Shown one piece after another: positions 15,351 through 26,134 of a stretch of 57,275 bases of DNA (position 1 is its first letter; each line of letters starts with the position of its first letter). Under the pieces are notes generated by a model. The model was not told the origin of the DNA and made no database searches. It saw only the letters and a list, made by a program, of their open reading frames with translations. Source of the DNA: an uncultured Pirellula sp. (GTDB lineage: Bacteria > Planctomycetota > Planctomycetia > Pirellulales > Pirellulaceae); assembly GCA_903858115.1 (NCBI GenBank), contig CAIOHR010000025.1, positions 1 through 57,275 on the forward strand, written 5' to 3'. The position numbers and the translations under genes are program-made.

Positions 15351-18062
15351 TTAGGCTTGGTTCTTCTTCGCTCGACGGCGAGCATAAACCCCACCGATCA
15401 AACCAGCCAATCCGAGAAGAGCCATCGAGGATGGTTCTGGAACGGCTGTGAAGTTAAGTCTGACTACGTTTGCGTTGGAGGAATCCCACGAGAACGAACC
15501 AAGCGTCGCGTTTGGTGCACTGTCTCCAACTAGGGATATAGTATCGAACACCGATCCACCATTATTGAATGTTCCAGTGAAGACATCCCAGTTACGGTTC
15601 TGATTCCAGAAAGAGCTATCGAAGCCGTTGATGTCGAGTCTGGATGTTACACCGCTTCCGATGGACAGACTAGTCAGCCCGGTGACACTATCGAAACCGG
15701 GAACCGTTCCGCTGAGTTGCCAAACAAAGGTTGACCCAGTGTTCATTGCCAAACCGGCTACTTGCTGAGTTCCGATTCCTGCAACACCCGGAGCATAACT
15801 ACCTCCGTTTTGCACCGTCAGCAACCCACCAATCGACCCAACCCCATCGATGTTTCCAAGTGTGGTGACCGCACCGCTGAATGAATTTCCTGCAACGCTT
15901 CCAAGCCGGACTGTACCATTGCCTGCACCGACGGTCACAGTGTTTGCAGTGACGCTCGAGTTGAACTCAACTAAGCCAGTCGCATTTGAATTGGTTACCG
16001 AAACGCCGTTCGCGGAGTTGATCCCGCCCGTAAAGACCATCGCTCCAGAACTAGACTTGTTGACGGTCAATGCACCAGTGTTGTTGGTGACAGTTCCGCC
16101 TACCGTGACTAACCCCGATCCTGAGTTTGATATCGTACCAGCGCTTGGTGCCGTAATGGCTGCGTAGTTGATCGCTCCAACACCCGAGTTCGCGACCGAA
16201 TTGGAGGTCACGGTATTGCCGAACGAAACCCCTCCTGTCGCGTCCGAATTACTAACAGCTAGACCGGTTGTTGAGTTGACAGCTCCATTGAATGCCAAGG
16301 CTCCGGTCGATGACTTGTTGACCGTCAGGGTACCAGTGTTGGTGACCGTTCCGCCTACCGTGACTAACCCCGATCCAGAGTTTGATATCGTGCCAGCTGT
16401 TGCAAGGTCACTTTGGTAGTTGATCGCTCCAACACCCGAGTTTGTGACCGAATTGGAGGTCACGGCATTGCCGAACAAAACCGCTCCCGTCGCATCCGAA
16501 TTACTAACAGCTAGACCGGTTGTTGAGTTGACAGTTCCATTGAATTGCAAGGTTCCGGTGGATGAATTGTTGACGGTCAGAGTACCAGTGTTATTGACCG
16601 CTCCGCCTACATTGACTAACCCCGATCCAGAGTTTGATATCGTGCCAGCCGTCGACGTAATCCCTCCGTAGTTGATCGTTCCAACACCCGAGTTCGCGAC
16701 CGAATTGGAGGTCACGGTACCGAAGAGGGAAACCACTCCTGTCGCGTTCGCATTACTAACAGCTAGACCGGTTGTTGAGTTGACAGCTCCAGACAATACC
16801 AAGTCTCCGGTTGATGACTTGTTGACGGTCAGAGTACCAGTGTTGTTGACCGCTCCGCCTACATTGACTAGCCCGGTTCCAGAGTTTGATATCGTGCCAG
16901 CTGTCGACGTAATCCCTGCGTAGTTGATCGCTCCGACACCCGAGTTCGTGACCGAATTGGAGGTCACGGTACCGCCGAAAGAAACCGATCCTGTCGCGTT
17001 CGAATTACTAACAGCTAGACCGGCTGTTGAGTTGACTGCTCCATTGAATGCCAAGTCTCCGGTGGACGACTTGTTGACCGTCAATACACCAGTGTTGTTG
17101 ACCGTTCCGCCTACTGTGACTAGCCCCGTTCCTGAGTTTGATATCGTACCAGCTGTCGACGTAATCCCTGCGTAGTTGATCGCACCAACACCCGAGTTGG
17201 AGATCAAATTGGAGGACACGGTACTGCCAAAAGAAACCGCTCCTGTCGCGTTCGCATTACTGACGGTTAATCCATTGGTTGAGTTGACAGCTCCGTTGAA
17301 TGATACAGCCCCAGTTGCAGCTGCAGTCTTGTTCACCGTGAAAGTGCCAGTGCTGTTCGTAACAATTCCACCTACAGTTAACGCACCAGAACCAGAGTGG
17401 TTGATCGTGCCAAGATTTGGTGCCGTGATTGCCGCGAAATTGATCGCTCCAATACCGGAATTGGTAATCGTCCCAGCCGTCACACCTGAATTGTAAGAAA
17501 CTGCACCAGTGGCGTTAGAGTTCGTCGTAGTCAGCACACTCGAACCGATATTAACCGTGTTGTTGAAAACGATTGCTCCATTTCCCGACTTGGTAACATT
17601 TAGTCCGTTCGTCGCATGGGTCACAGTACCACCGAATGTGGTTTGTCCAGCGGCCGTGGCAATAATTGATCTGGTCGCTCCAACGAACGTTGTATTGACC
17701 CCGATTGTTTGCAATAAGGAAGAATTGTTCGTCAAGTTGCCGGACAACTCGAGTGACGCTCCGGCCGCCGGCGTGAAAACGTATGCCCTGTTTGTGCCGT
17801 TAAAAACTAACGAAGAAGCCTGGTTTGGTACAGCGGCCAAAAATACATCTGTGAAAAAACCAGTATCATCAAAGGTCGCTGACGTGCTCGAGTTCGGGGC
17901 AACTCCGCCGAACCAACTACTAGGATCATTCCAAGCATTCAACCCAAACCCGGGATTGATCGGACCTTCCCATACGGATTGACCGTAGACAGAACGTCCG
18001 AAGAAGTTTGAAGTAACGACCGCACCGAAGGCCAAAAAAAACAGTGCTTTACTGCGTTTCAT
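15351..18062 (-). CDS. repetitive PEP-CTERM surface protein
   Basis: The ATG at 18062 (with GAGGA about 8 bases upstream) is preferred to the TTG at 18092 and gives 903 residues. The signal peptide is [20 protein letters not shown]. Next comes a segment typical of autotransporter-like beta-strand proteins ([16 protein letters not shown]). About 500 residues of near-identical 84-residue repeats follow, with [35 protein letters not shown] and [11 protein letters not shown] motifs, probably a right-handed beta-helix. The end is a PEP-CTERM sorting signal: [18 protein letters not shown], then [11 protein letters not shown]. It should be exported and anchored or processed by an exosortase/archaeosortase-type system not seen here. 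Composition is Thr/Ser/Asn/Gly-rich. It is divergent from the DUF1559 gene at 18286. Confidence 0.93.
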   Translation of the reverse strand: MKRSKALFFLAFGAVVTSNFFGRSVYGQSVWEGPINPGFGLNAWNDPSSWFGGVAPNSSTSATFDDTGFFTDVFLAAVPNQASSLVFNGTNRAYVFTPAAGASLELSGNLTNNSSLLQTIGVNTTFVGATRSIIATAAGQTTFGGTVTHATNGLNVTKSGNGAIVFNNTVNIGSSVLTTTNSNATGAVSYNSGVTAGTITNSGIGAINFAAITAPNLGTINHSGSGALTVGGIVTNSTGTFTVNKTAAATGAVSFNGAVNSTNGLTVSNANATGAVSFGSTVSSNLISNSGVGAINYAGITSTAGTISNSGTGLVTVGGTVNNTGVLTVNKSSTGDLAFNGAVNSTAGLAVSNSNATGSVSFGGTVTSNSVTNSGVGAINYAGITSTAGTISNSGTGLVNVGGAVNNTGTLTVNKSSTGDLVLSGAVNSTTGLAVSNANATGVVSLFGTVTSNSVANSGVGTINYGGITSTAGTISNSGSGLVNVGGAVNNTGTLTVNNSSTGTLQFNGTVNSTTGLAVSNSDATGAVLFGNAVTSNSVTNSGVGAINYQSDLATAGTISNSGSGLVTVGGTVTNTGTLTVNKSSTGALAFNGAVNSTTGLAVSNSDATGGVSFGNTVTSNSVANSGVGAINYAAITAPSAGTISNSGSGLVTVGGTVTNNTGALTVNKSSSGAMVFTGGINSANGVSVTNSNATGLVEFNSSVTANTVTVGAGNGTVRLGSVAGNSFSGAVTTLGNIDGVGSIGGLLTVQNGGSYAPGVAGIGTQQVAGLAMNTGSTFVWQLSGTVPGFDSVTGLTSLSIGSGVTSRLDINGFDSSFWNQNRNWDVFTGTFNNGGSVFDTISLVGDSAPNATLGSFSWDSSNANVVRLNFTAVPEPSSMALLGLAGLIGGVYARRRAKKNQA
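16168..17175 (-). repeat. 252-bp tandem repeats inside the PEP-CTERM gene
   Basis: Four consecutive units of exactly 252 bp (phase 16168, 16420, 16672, 16924) encode 84-residue repeats. Each contains the shared string CACCCGAGTT near its start and GAGTTTGATATCGT near its end. Diverged copies continue on both sides. The opposite strand is open for the same 84 codons in each unit; that is a by-product of composition, not a gene. Confidence 0.9.
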
Positions 18063-18140
18063 TCTAGTTTTCCTCAAAAGTTTATTTTGCAACTGTCTCT
18101 CTCAGAATAATCGGATAGAACGGAACCGCAACGATTTTTC

Positions 18141-18182
18141 CGATTTTTGCGATAACATTTTCGATTTTTGCGATAACAATTT
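18141..18182 (+). repeat. 21-bp tandem repeat in a divergent promoter region
   Basis: CGATTTTTGCGATAACATTT occurs at 18141 and again at 18162 with one change, and a partial copy precedes them. It sits between the divergent PEP-CTERM and DUF1559 starts (223 bp apart) and could hold binding sites that control either gene. Confidence 0.8.
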
Positions 18183-18285
18183 TCACTGTTTGTTACTTTT
18201 TTTTGTTTGCTTTTTTCGTCGAATCTTAGCTAGAATCGGAGAGGGCGTGAGTGTGTCTTCAACTAGTAAAACGAGGTCAACGGTG

Positions 18286-19365
18286 ATGGTTACGAAACCA
18301 AAGGGATTTACCCTTGTCGAGCTGTTAGTGGTTATAGCGATAATTGGGATTTTGGTAGGTTTGCTTTTGCCTGCCGTTCAGGCAGCTAGAGAAGCAGCAC
18401 GTCGAATGCAGTGCTCGAACAATCTCAAGCAATTTGGGCTGGCAGCTCTTAACCATGAGAGTGCTTTAAAATACTTTCCACCTGTCCTACATACCAAGGT
18501 GTTTCCAACAGCGCCGACTTCAGCGTCCTCGCAGGCAAGTTTGCAGGTGGCGTTACTACCTTATTTCGAGCAAACAGCAGCTTTTAATCTTTTCAATCTG
18601 GATTACGGGGTAACGAACGACGTCCAGATCCACCCAAGCTTGCCCGCTTTAGCTAACGCTAATGCTCAGGCAAGAATCACGGAAGTGCCGAGTTTTCTCT
18701 GCCCTTCCGAATCTTCTAACGAAGCAATTCTCCAGACGGTAGCTCCATCTGGTCGTTTTGGAAGACTCAATTACCACGGATGCATGGGAGGTTCTAATTT
18801 ATTCGGCGGGACTCCTATCGATGGTGTTTTCTCCAAAGCTCGCCCTACAAACGCGATCATGCGTGGGCCATCGATGGGTGAAATTTCCGACGGAACGAGC
18901 AATACCGCCTTATTCTCGGAAGTGTTGCGAAGTGCAAGCCTCTCAGCCAATACTCATACGACCGCGTTTTTGAGCTCCGCTGCTTACACGGGCGTTCAAC
19001 TGGTCGACGGTCGGGCGATCCCCGAATGCATGCCAAGCGCCGCTGGTACTCCGGAACGAGAGACCGGCCTGAGGTTTTTTCACTTCACGACGCACAATAC
19101 GACCTATACCCATACTCTTCCTCCGAATTGGAACCGTCGAGTCGCAACCCCAGCAACGCAACGCTATAACTGTGGTAATACTGCAGTGGTGGGTGGAGTT
19201 GCTCGATCGCAACAACACATGGCAGCCTCTAGCAACCATACTGGCGGGGTAGTCATGGGGCGAGCTGACGGTTCTGTTCAGTTCCAATCGGATGCGGTTG
19301 ACTTCGCAACATGGCAAGCAGTCGGTAGCCGATCCGGTGGTGAAGTCGTTACCATCGATAACTAA
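18286..19365 (+). CDS. DUF1559 pseudopilin-like protein
   Basis: A 359-residue protein. The ATG at 18286 is preceded by GAGG (18273-18276) and places the type IV prepilin signal at the N-terminus: [20 protein letters not shown], with cleavage expected after KPKG and Phe+1, Glu+5 present. The family signature [20 protein letters not shown] follows, and the C-terminus has the [10 protein letters not shown] segment typical of DUF1559. These proteins are numerous in planctomycetes and are exported or assembled like type II pseudopilins; their exact role is not known. A strong terminator follows at 19407. It is divergent from the PEP-CTERM surface protein, so a shared surface role is possible but unproven. 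Confidence 0.93.
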   Translation: MVTKPKGFTLVELLVVIAIIGILVGLLLPAVQAAREAARRMQCSNNLKQFGLAALNHESALKYFPPVLHTKVFPTAPTSASSQASLQVALLPYFEQTAAFNLFNLDYGVTNDVQIHPSLPALANANAQARITEVPSFLCPSESSNEAILQTVAPSGRFGRLNYHGCMGGSNLFGGTPIDGVFSKARPTNAIMRGPSMGEISDGTSNTALFSEVLRSASLSANTHTTAFLSSAAYTGVQLVDGRAIPECMPSAAGTPERETGLRFFHFTTHNTTYTHTLPPNWNRRVATPATQRYNCGNTAVVGGVARSQQHMAASSNHTGGVVMGRADGSVQFQSDAVDFATWQAVGSRSGGEVVTIDN

Positions 19366-19406
19366 TTTTTGACCGAGCTTCCCTAGCTCAACAAAAGCTT
19401 TCGAGA

Positions 19407-19436
19407 AAAGGAACGCAATCGCGTTCCTTTTTTTTT
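19407..19436 (+). terminator. rho-independent terminator of the DUF1559 gene
   Basis: AAAGGAACGC (19407-19416), loop AATC and GCGTTCCTTT (19421-19430), then a run of T to 19436. It lies 41 bp after the stop. The rest of the 400-bp gap to the next gene contains two repeat families. Confidence 0.95.
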
Positions 19437-19557
19437 GCGGCTACTGGCTTCCCGCCATGAAACGGAATCAAGCACCGGCCAAGAATTGTTAGCTAACGAG
19501 ATATTGCACGATTCATCCGTTCACCGTGGCTAGGGTTCAACGGCCCAGTGGTTCAGG

Positions 19558-19583
19558 AACCGGGGCTAGCGCCCGTCGGCTCA
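19558..19583 (+). repeat. AACCGGGGCTAGCGCCCG repeat, copy 1
   Basis: AACCGGGGCTAGCGCCCGTC then GGCTCA. A second copy differing at one base is at 22837-22862, where it forms one arm of a large inverted repeat. GGGGCTAGCGCCC is itself partly palindromic around GCTAGC. Confidence 0.75.
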
Positions 19584-19640
19584 GTGGTTAACAACAACAG
19601 ATGCTTGCGACTGACCTTGACTGAAGATAACTTCAAGGAT

Positions 19641-19762
19641 TTGACAAGCTGGAAGCTATCTCTAACTACGATTTGACAAGCTGGAAGCTATCTCTAACTA
19701 CGATTTGACAAGCTGGAAGCTTATCCCACCTACGATTTGACAAGCTGGAAGCTTATCCCACA
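19641..19762 (+). repeat. REP-like cluster, four units at 32-bp period
   Basis: TTGACAAGCTGGAAGC cores begin at 19641, 19673, 19705 and 19737, exactly 32 bp apart, with linkers like TCTAACTACGAT. The stem is AAGCT-GGA-AGCTT in the last two copies, against AGGCT-GGA-AGCCT in the other clusters; both strands of the stem have changed together. The last unit ends 5 bases before the ATG at 19767. Confidence 0.9.
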
Positions 19763-19766
19763 TCCT

Positions 19767-21266
19767 ATGCATACGCACCTACCGCCGGCACTCCGATTCG
19801 CACAAGGACTCTTATGGGGCTTTCTGTCCATCGGCACATTAGTCTCCACATTCTCAACGGGCCGTTGTTTCTCCGCCGAGAAACCAGAGATTACGCGATT
19901 CACTCCGGCAAGTACGAAAGTGGGTGGCACCGAACTAATCTCCTGCGTGGGGAACTTTAAAAGCTGGCCGGTTTCGATCTGGTCCAGCAGCCAAGACGTG
20001 CAATGGAAATGCCTTGAAAAAGCGGGCGAATTCGAAGTCACCGTCCGGGCCAATGCAAAGCCTGCCATCACGTGGGTTCGATTGTACAACGAGGCCGGTG
20101 CTACGCCTGCGAAACCGTTTCTCATCTCCAACAAGAAACCCTTTCGCGAATCGGAACCGAATGATCGCATCACGCAAGTCAAAGAAAGCGTTGCCCCCGA
20201 TACCGAAGTCTTCGGTGTGCTAGAGAAAAATGGCGATATCGATCACTATCGCCTAGATCTAAAGCAAGGAGAAACGATCTCCGCTATCGTCGATGCAACA
20301 CGATATCTGAAGTCACCACTGGACGCTCATCTGCAGTTACTCGATAGTCGCGGGTTCGTCCTCCTCGAGAATTTAGATCACTACGGACTTGATCCTGCGA
20401 TCGAATACAAAATCTCCAAAGATGGACCATACTACCTCCGCGTCTTTGGCTTTCCCGAACAGCCCGATAGCACGATTTCGTTTCGCGGCGGCGCAGAGTA
20501 CGTGTATCGACTTCGATGGAACGTTGGGCCTCTCGAATTGGACACGCTACCGGTGGTTGACGAACATTGGACGGCTCCCTCGATATCAACTGTCCAAGCA
20601 ACCTCCATCCAGGAGGCGACCGCCGTCACAACGTCGGATCCTCAATTCGGGATTTTTCCCTCGGCAGCCCAGACACATTCCTTCAAACTACCTGCGGCCA
20701 ACGGAAAGCTTCTTCATCTGCGCGTGTTGTCGCAGTCGATCGGTTCCGACCTGGATCCGACCCTAACCATTGTGGACAAAGACGGAAAACAGCAGTCCTT
20801 TCAAGACGACGCTGGAACCAATCGGGATCCGGATATTCGTTGGGTCGTTCCGAAGGAAGGAGAATACTGGGCCAATATCAATGACTTCCACAAACGTGGG
20901 AACCACGCGAGTCCTTATTGGTTCAAGGTCGATGCACTGGAACCTGGCATTGCTCCATCCATCACGAACGATCTACTCGATGCGAAGACCAGCAAAGAGT
21001 TTGATGTTAGTATCAAGATCGAAAGGCTGGCCAATTGGACCGGGGAACTGGAACTCATCACGACAGGCTTGCCTGAAGGATCCACCCTCAAGCCTAACAA
21101 ATTTACGGTCACCAAAGACGCGCCCAAGAGTCTGGAGGTGAAGCTCGTTGTTCCTAAAGCTTTCGATGGTGTATTGCCCATCGAAATAAAGTTGGGAGAT
21201 CGAGAAGCCCCAATCAAAATTGCTGGCCCGTCTCCCGCTGGCACTTGGCTCCACGTCAGCCCGTAA
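19767..21266 (+). CDS. secreted protein with PPC-type domains
   Basis: The ATG at 19767 gives 499 residues; in-frame sequence back to 19737 is translated REP repeat. The N-terminus has a signal sequence (FAQGLLWGFLSIGTLVSTFS). Residues around 120-250 form a bacterial pre-peptidase C-terminal (PPC) domain: RESEPNDRI, then GDIDHYRLDLKQGETISAIV and YYLRVFG. A second PPC-like module follows (FKLPAANGKLLHLRV, EGEYWANINDFHKRGN). The C-terminal part resembles Ig-like regions. No protease domain is present; similar planctomycete proteins are of unknown function. No clear ribosome binding site is seen, because the REP array sits directly upstream. Confidence 0.85.
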   Translation: MHTHLPPALRFAQGLLWGFLSIGTLVSTFSTGRCFSAEKPEITRFTPASTKVGGTELISCVGNFKSWPVSIWSSSQDVQWKCLEKAGEFEVTVRANAKPAITWVRLYNEAGATPAKPFLISNKKPFRESEPNDRITQVKESVAPDTEVFGVLEKNGDIDHYRLDLKQGETISAIVDATRYLKSPLDAHLQLLDSRGFVLLENLDHYGLDPAIEYKISKDGPYYLRVFGFPEQPDSTISFRGGAEYVYRLRWNVGPLELDTLPVVDEHWTAPSISTVQATSIQEATAVTTSDPQFGIFPSAAQTHSFKLPAANGKLLHLRVLSQSIGSDLDPTLTIVDKDGKQQSFQDDAGTNRDPDIRWVVPKEGEYWANINDFHKRGNHASPYWFKVDALEPGIAPSITNDLLDAKTSKEFDVSIKIERLANWTGELELITTGLPEGSTLKPNKFTVTKDAPKSLEVKLVVPKAFDGVLPIEIKLGDREAPIKIAGPSPAGTWLHVSP

Positions 21267-21366
21267 CGAGGTGGGCGTGTACGTATCCGAACACCGTCGC
21301 TTGGTTCGGTTCGTGTCACTGCTCCCGGGTTCGATCCTGTGATTGGCCCGTTTCCTCGGGTTTCAG

Positions 21367-21390
21367 GTGGGATAGGCATCTTGCCTGTCG
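21367..21390 (-). repeat. REP-like unit (single, inverted)
   Basis: GTGGGATAGGCATCTTGCCT followed by GTCG. The stem on the other strand is AGGCA-AGA-TGCCT, with the same swapped last pair as the unit at 14855 but a changed loop. Confidence 0.8.
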
Positions 21391-21404
21391 TTCTTTCTCT
21401 GGTG

Positions 21405-21482
21405 CTGTGGTGCTGGTAGGTGCTTTGGTGCTCTTGTGCTGGCAGGTACTGTGGTGCTCTTGTGCTGGCAGGTACTGTGGTG
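21405..21482 (+). repeat. 26-bp tandem repeat, three units
   Basis: CTCTTGTGCTGGCAGGTACT plus GTGGTG occurs perfectly at 21431-21456 and 21457-21482; a diverged copy is at 21405-21430. It is flanked on both sides by REP-like units and lies between the convergent PPC and ald genes. Confidence 0.9.
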
Positions 21483-21486
21483 CTTT

Positions 21487-21509
21487 GACAGGCTGGAAGC
21501 CTATCCCAC
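21487..21509 (+). repeat. REP-like unit overlapping the ald 3' end
   Basis: GACAGGCTGGAAGCCTATCC followed by CAC. On the minus strand GTG-GGA-TAG of this unit forms the last two codons and the stop of ald. Confidence 0.85.
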
Positions 21510-22616
21510 TTTGTCGGCGAAATCCAGTCCGAAGGTTTCTGCGACTGCGAGGTTGGTAACTTTGCCGGCATGGATATTGAGCGAATCTCGCAACGGCTTC
21601 GACTGACTCACAGCCCATTCGCTACCTTTGTCTGCAAGAGTGCAGACCCATGGCAATGTCACGTTGCACAAGGCAAAGGTACTGGTGCGTCCAACCGCTC
21701 CAGGCATATTCGTGACGCAATAATGAACGACATCATCGACCATGTAAGTCGGTTGCTGGTGGGTCGTCGGTCGACTCGTTTCCACACAACCACCTTGATC
21801 GATCGCCACGTCGATAATCACACTTCCCGGCTTCATCAATCGCAAGTCCTCTTTTCGTACCAAATGAGGTGCTTTGGCTCCAGGAATCAAAATGGAGCCG
21901 ATCACCAAATCCGCAAGCTTCAACTCTTCGCGAATGGTATGTCGATCGCTAAACAATGCATTGACGTTCGGCGGCATCACATCGTCCAGGTAACGCAATC
22001 GATCGAGGTTGACGTCGAGGATAGCCACATCCGCTTGAAAACCTGCTGCGATCCTTGCAGCATTCGCACCGACAACACCTCCACCGAGGATGGTAATGTG
22101 CGCGGGCGCGACACCTGGCACTCCGCCCAAAAGAATGCCTCGTCCCATTTGAGGCCGCTCTAAATACTTGGCCCCTTCCTGAATACTCATCCGACCTGCA
22201 ACTTCGCTCATCGGCGTCAGCAGTGGCAGACGCCCCTGCGTGTCTCGTAGCGTCTCGTAGGCGAAACACGACGCGCCGGTCTTCAGCATCGCTTCGGTAA
22301 GTTTGCGATCGGCAGCAAAGTGAAAATAAGTGAACAGCATTTGGCCAGGACGAATGTACTCCCATTCCGAGACCATAGGTTCCTTGACCTTGACGATCAA
22401 ATCCGCTTGCAAAAACACATCGAGCCCGGACGAAACCAGCTCCGCTCCCGCTTGCAGATAAGCATGATCAGCCAGGCCTGACCCTAACCCTGCTCCGGCT
22501 TGCACAACCACTTTGTGACCGCGAGATACGAGCTCTTCCACACCGACCGGCAACATGGCGACTCGGTACTCATCGTCTTTCACTTCTTTAGGCACACCGA
22601 CAATCATCGAACTCAT
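21501..22616 (-). CDS. ald: alanine dehydrogenase
   Basis: A 371-residue NAD-dependent L-alanine dehydrogenase, which interconverts alanine and pyruvate plus ammonia. The N-terminus MIVGVPKEVKDDEYRVAMLP is the family signature, with the pyruvate-binding Arg15 region. The nucleotide-binding fold is HITILGGGVVGANAARIAAG, and ILDVNLDRLRYLDD follows the second strand. The C-terminus has MPGAVGRTSTFALCNVTLPW. The length is normal. Starts are possible at Met1 or Met4. The last two codons and the TAG stop are supplied by a REP-like unit, so the original end of the gene may have been altered slightly by repeat insertion. It stands alone, with repeat-rich intergenic sequence on both sides. Confidence 0.96.
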   Translation of the reverse strand: MSSMIVGVPKEVKDDEYRVAMLPVGVEELVSRGHKVVVQAGAGLGSGLADHAYLQAGAELVSSGLDVFLQADLIVKVKEPMVSEWEYIRPGQMLFTYFHFAADRKLTEAMLKTGASCFAYETLRDTQGRLPLLTPMSEVAGRMSIQEGAKYLERPQMGRGILLGGVPGVAPAHITILGGGVVGANAARIAAGFQADVAILDVNLDRLRYLDDVMPPNVNALFSDRHTIREELKLADLVIGSILIPGAKAPHLVRKEDLRLMKPGSVIIDVAIDQGGCVETSRPTTHQQPTYMVDDVVHYCVTNMPGAVGRTSTFALCNVTLPWVCTLADKGSEWAVSQSKPLRDSLNIHAGKVTNLAVAETFGLDFADKVG

Positions 22617-22762
22617 CCACTATTCAAAAGAAAGGATTCAAAAAATTTAAGCAATGCCCGCCACGCTTCCACTGGGAGAGTCGTGTGAAGTGAGAGGACG
22701 GTGAATCGCTAGCAGCTATTGCACGGGTCAGTTTACCCTCCCCGGCCTGTGGCCGACCCTCC

Positions 22763-22899
22763 GAGACTGCTGATTTAGTGAGCCGATGGGCGCTAGCGGG
22801 CGCTAGCCCCGGTTTAGTGGCTTCGCCACAGGCGGAAACCGGGGCTAGCGCCCGACGGCTCACCATGAACCAACAAGCTGGGCTTAAATCAGCAGTCTC
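22763..22899. repeat. nested triple inverted repeat
   Basis: The outer arms are GAGACTGCTGATTTA (22763-22777) and its exact complement at 22885-22899. The middle arms are GTGAGCCGATGGGCGCTAGC and onward (22778-22815, including a 10-bp duplication of GGGCGCTAGC), pairing with 22836-22863. The innermost hairpin is GTGGC-TTC-GCCAC (22817-22829). The right middle arm is a copy of the repeat at 19558. The whole lies in the 407-bp gap between ald and ligA, which has no gene. It could be a MITE-like insertion or a strong RNA structure. Confidence 0.8.
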
Positions 22900-23023
22900 C
22901 CTCCCGGGGGAGGGTGCAAGATCAGCACCTGAACGCGAACACCTCAGACGAAGACTGAGCGACCTTAGTACTGAGGGGCCCTTAGTGTAGTGGAGCCGCC
23001 CAGTTGCCGCCATCCTCGGTCCG

Positions 23024-25066
<2,043 letters not shown>

Positions 25067-25864
25067 TTACAAATCGCTGTTTGAAGTATCGCTGTTGGTA
25101 TTCGGTTCTGATCCTACCGAATTTTCGTCGCTCGCCGTGGGTGGTTCAGAAACGAATCGATAGCCTGCATCTCGAACCGTGAGAAAGTGTTTAGGTTTCC
25201 CGGGATCTGTTTCAAAGATCTTGCGCAACCGCAACATGAATTGATCCACACTTCGCGTTTGCATTTCCCCGTTCATGTCCCACACCTCGGCCAGAAGCTC
25301 TTGACGACTGATCACGCGTCCTTCATGGTCCGCAAGATACTTCAGCAACTGAAGCTCTTTGTGCGTCATCTTGACCTCTTTCTCTTCCACCTTGACTTCG
25401 TAAGTTTCGAAGTTGATCGTTGCACGACCGAAAGAGATCGACTGCCGTTTGACGGGTACCGCTTCGGGTGGTTTTTGACTCTGGATCGGATGGAGTCGCA
25501 ACAAATTTTTGACTCTTGCGAGAAGCTCGTCCAAATCGAACGGCTTGGTCAAATACTGATTGGCTCCGCATTCAAAGCCTCGTGTGCGATCTTCGGAAAG
25601 GCTTCGTGCGCTCAAGATCAATATCGGAATCAGGATAGATTCATCTCGTAACGATTCGCAGACTGTGTAGCCACTCATACCTGGCAACATCAAATCGAGG
25701 ATCATCAAATCGAACGAAAACGGGTCGGCTCGCACCAATCGCAGCGCGGTTGGGCCCTCCTCTACCAGCGTGACTCGATATCCCTCGGCTTCTAGATTGT
25801 ATTTTACGATCGTGCCGAGATGCTTTTCATCCTCGACGACGATAATATGTTTGCGATTCTTCAT
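25067..25864 (-). CDS. OmpR/PhoB-family response regulator
   Basis: The ATG at 25864 follows CGGAAG and gives 265 residues beginning MKNRKHIIVVEDEKHLG. The frame is open further upstream, but that part is not receiver sequence. The receiver domain has the acidic pair in VEDE, phosphoacceptor Asp57 in MILDLMLPGMSG, the Ser/Thr in ILSARS and Lys in LTKPFDLDELL. The C-terminal winged helix (KMTHKELQLLKYLADHEGRV, DQFMLRLRKIFE, TVRDAGYRFV) binds DNA. No histidine kinase is adjacent, so it is an orphan in this window. A Ser/Asn/Glu-rich tail follows the winged helix. It lies directly upstream of ligA, probably in the same transcript. Confidence 0.95.
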   Translation of the reverse strand: MKNRKHIIVVEDEKHLGTIVKYNLEAEGYRVTLVEEGPTALRLVRADPFSFDLMILDLMLPGMSGYTVCESLRDESILIPILILSARSLSEDRTRGFECGANQYLTKPFDLDELLARVKNLLRLHPIQSQKPPEAVPVKRQSISFGRATINFETYEVKVEEKEVKMTHKELQLLKYLADHEGRVISRQELLAEVWDMNGEMQTRSVDQFMLRLRKIFETDPGKPKHFLTVRDAGYRFVSEPPTASDENSVGSEPNTNSDTSNSDL

Positions 25865-26134
25865 GACTTCCGATAACCCTCGAAACGCCAATTCTAAAGC
25901 ATGTTGGCTTGCGTGTAGATACGTCAATTGGAACAGATTCGATCCGTTGGCCAGGAGTTTGCGATATTCAAGCAAAACGCCCGCTCTATACTATTTTCCT
26001 GGGAATGCGTGACGCGAAAGTGGAGTTACCGCTGCGGCAACGTTCGTGAATTCATTTCCAACCATGACGGTAATCCAACGGCTACGACAATTTGGATGAT
26101 GTTTTGGGCGAGGTAGCTAGTACGAGGCGATGAA

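Noticed and set aside
15850..17982. Long series of plus-strand open frames opposite the PEP-CTERM gene, each of 83 codons
   Set aside because: They mirror the 252-bp repeats of the minus-strand gene; the products are low-complexity Pro/Thr/Val sequences with no ribosome sites. The coding strand has signal peptide and PEP-CTERM.
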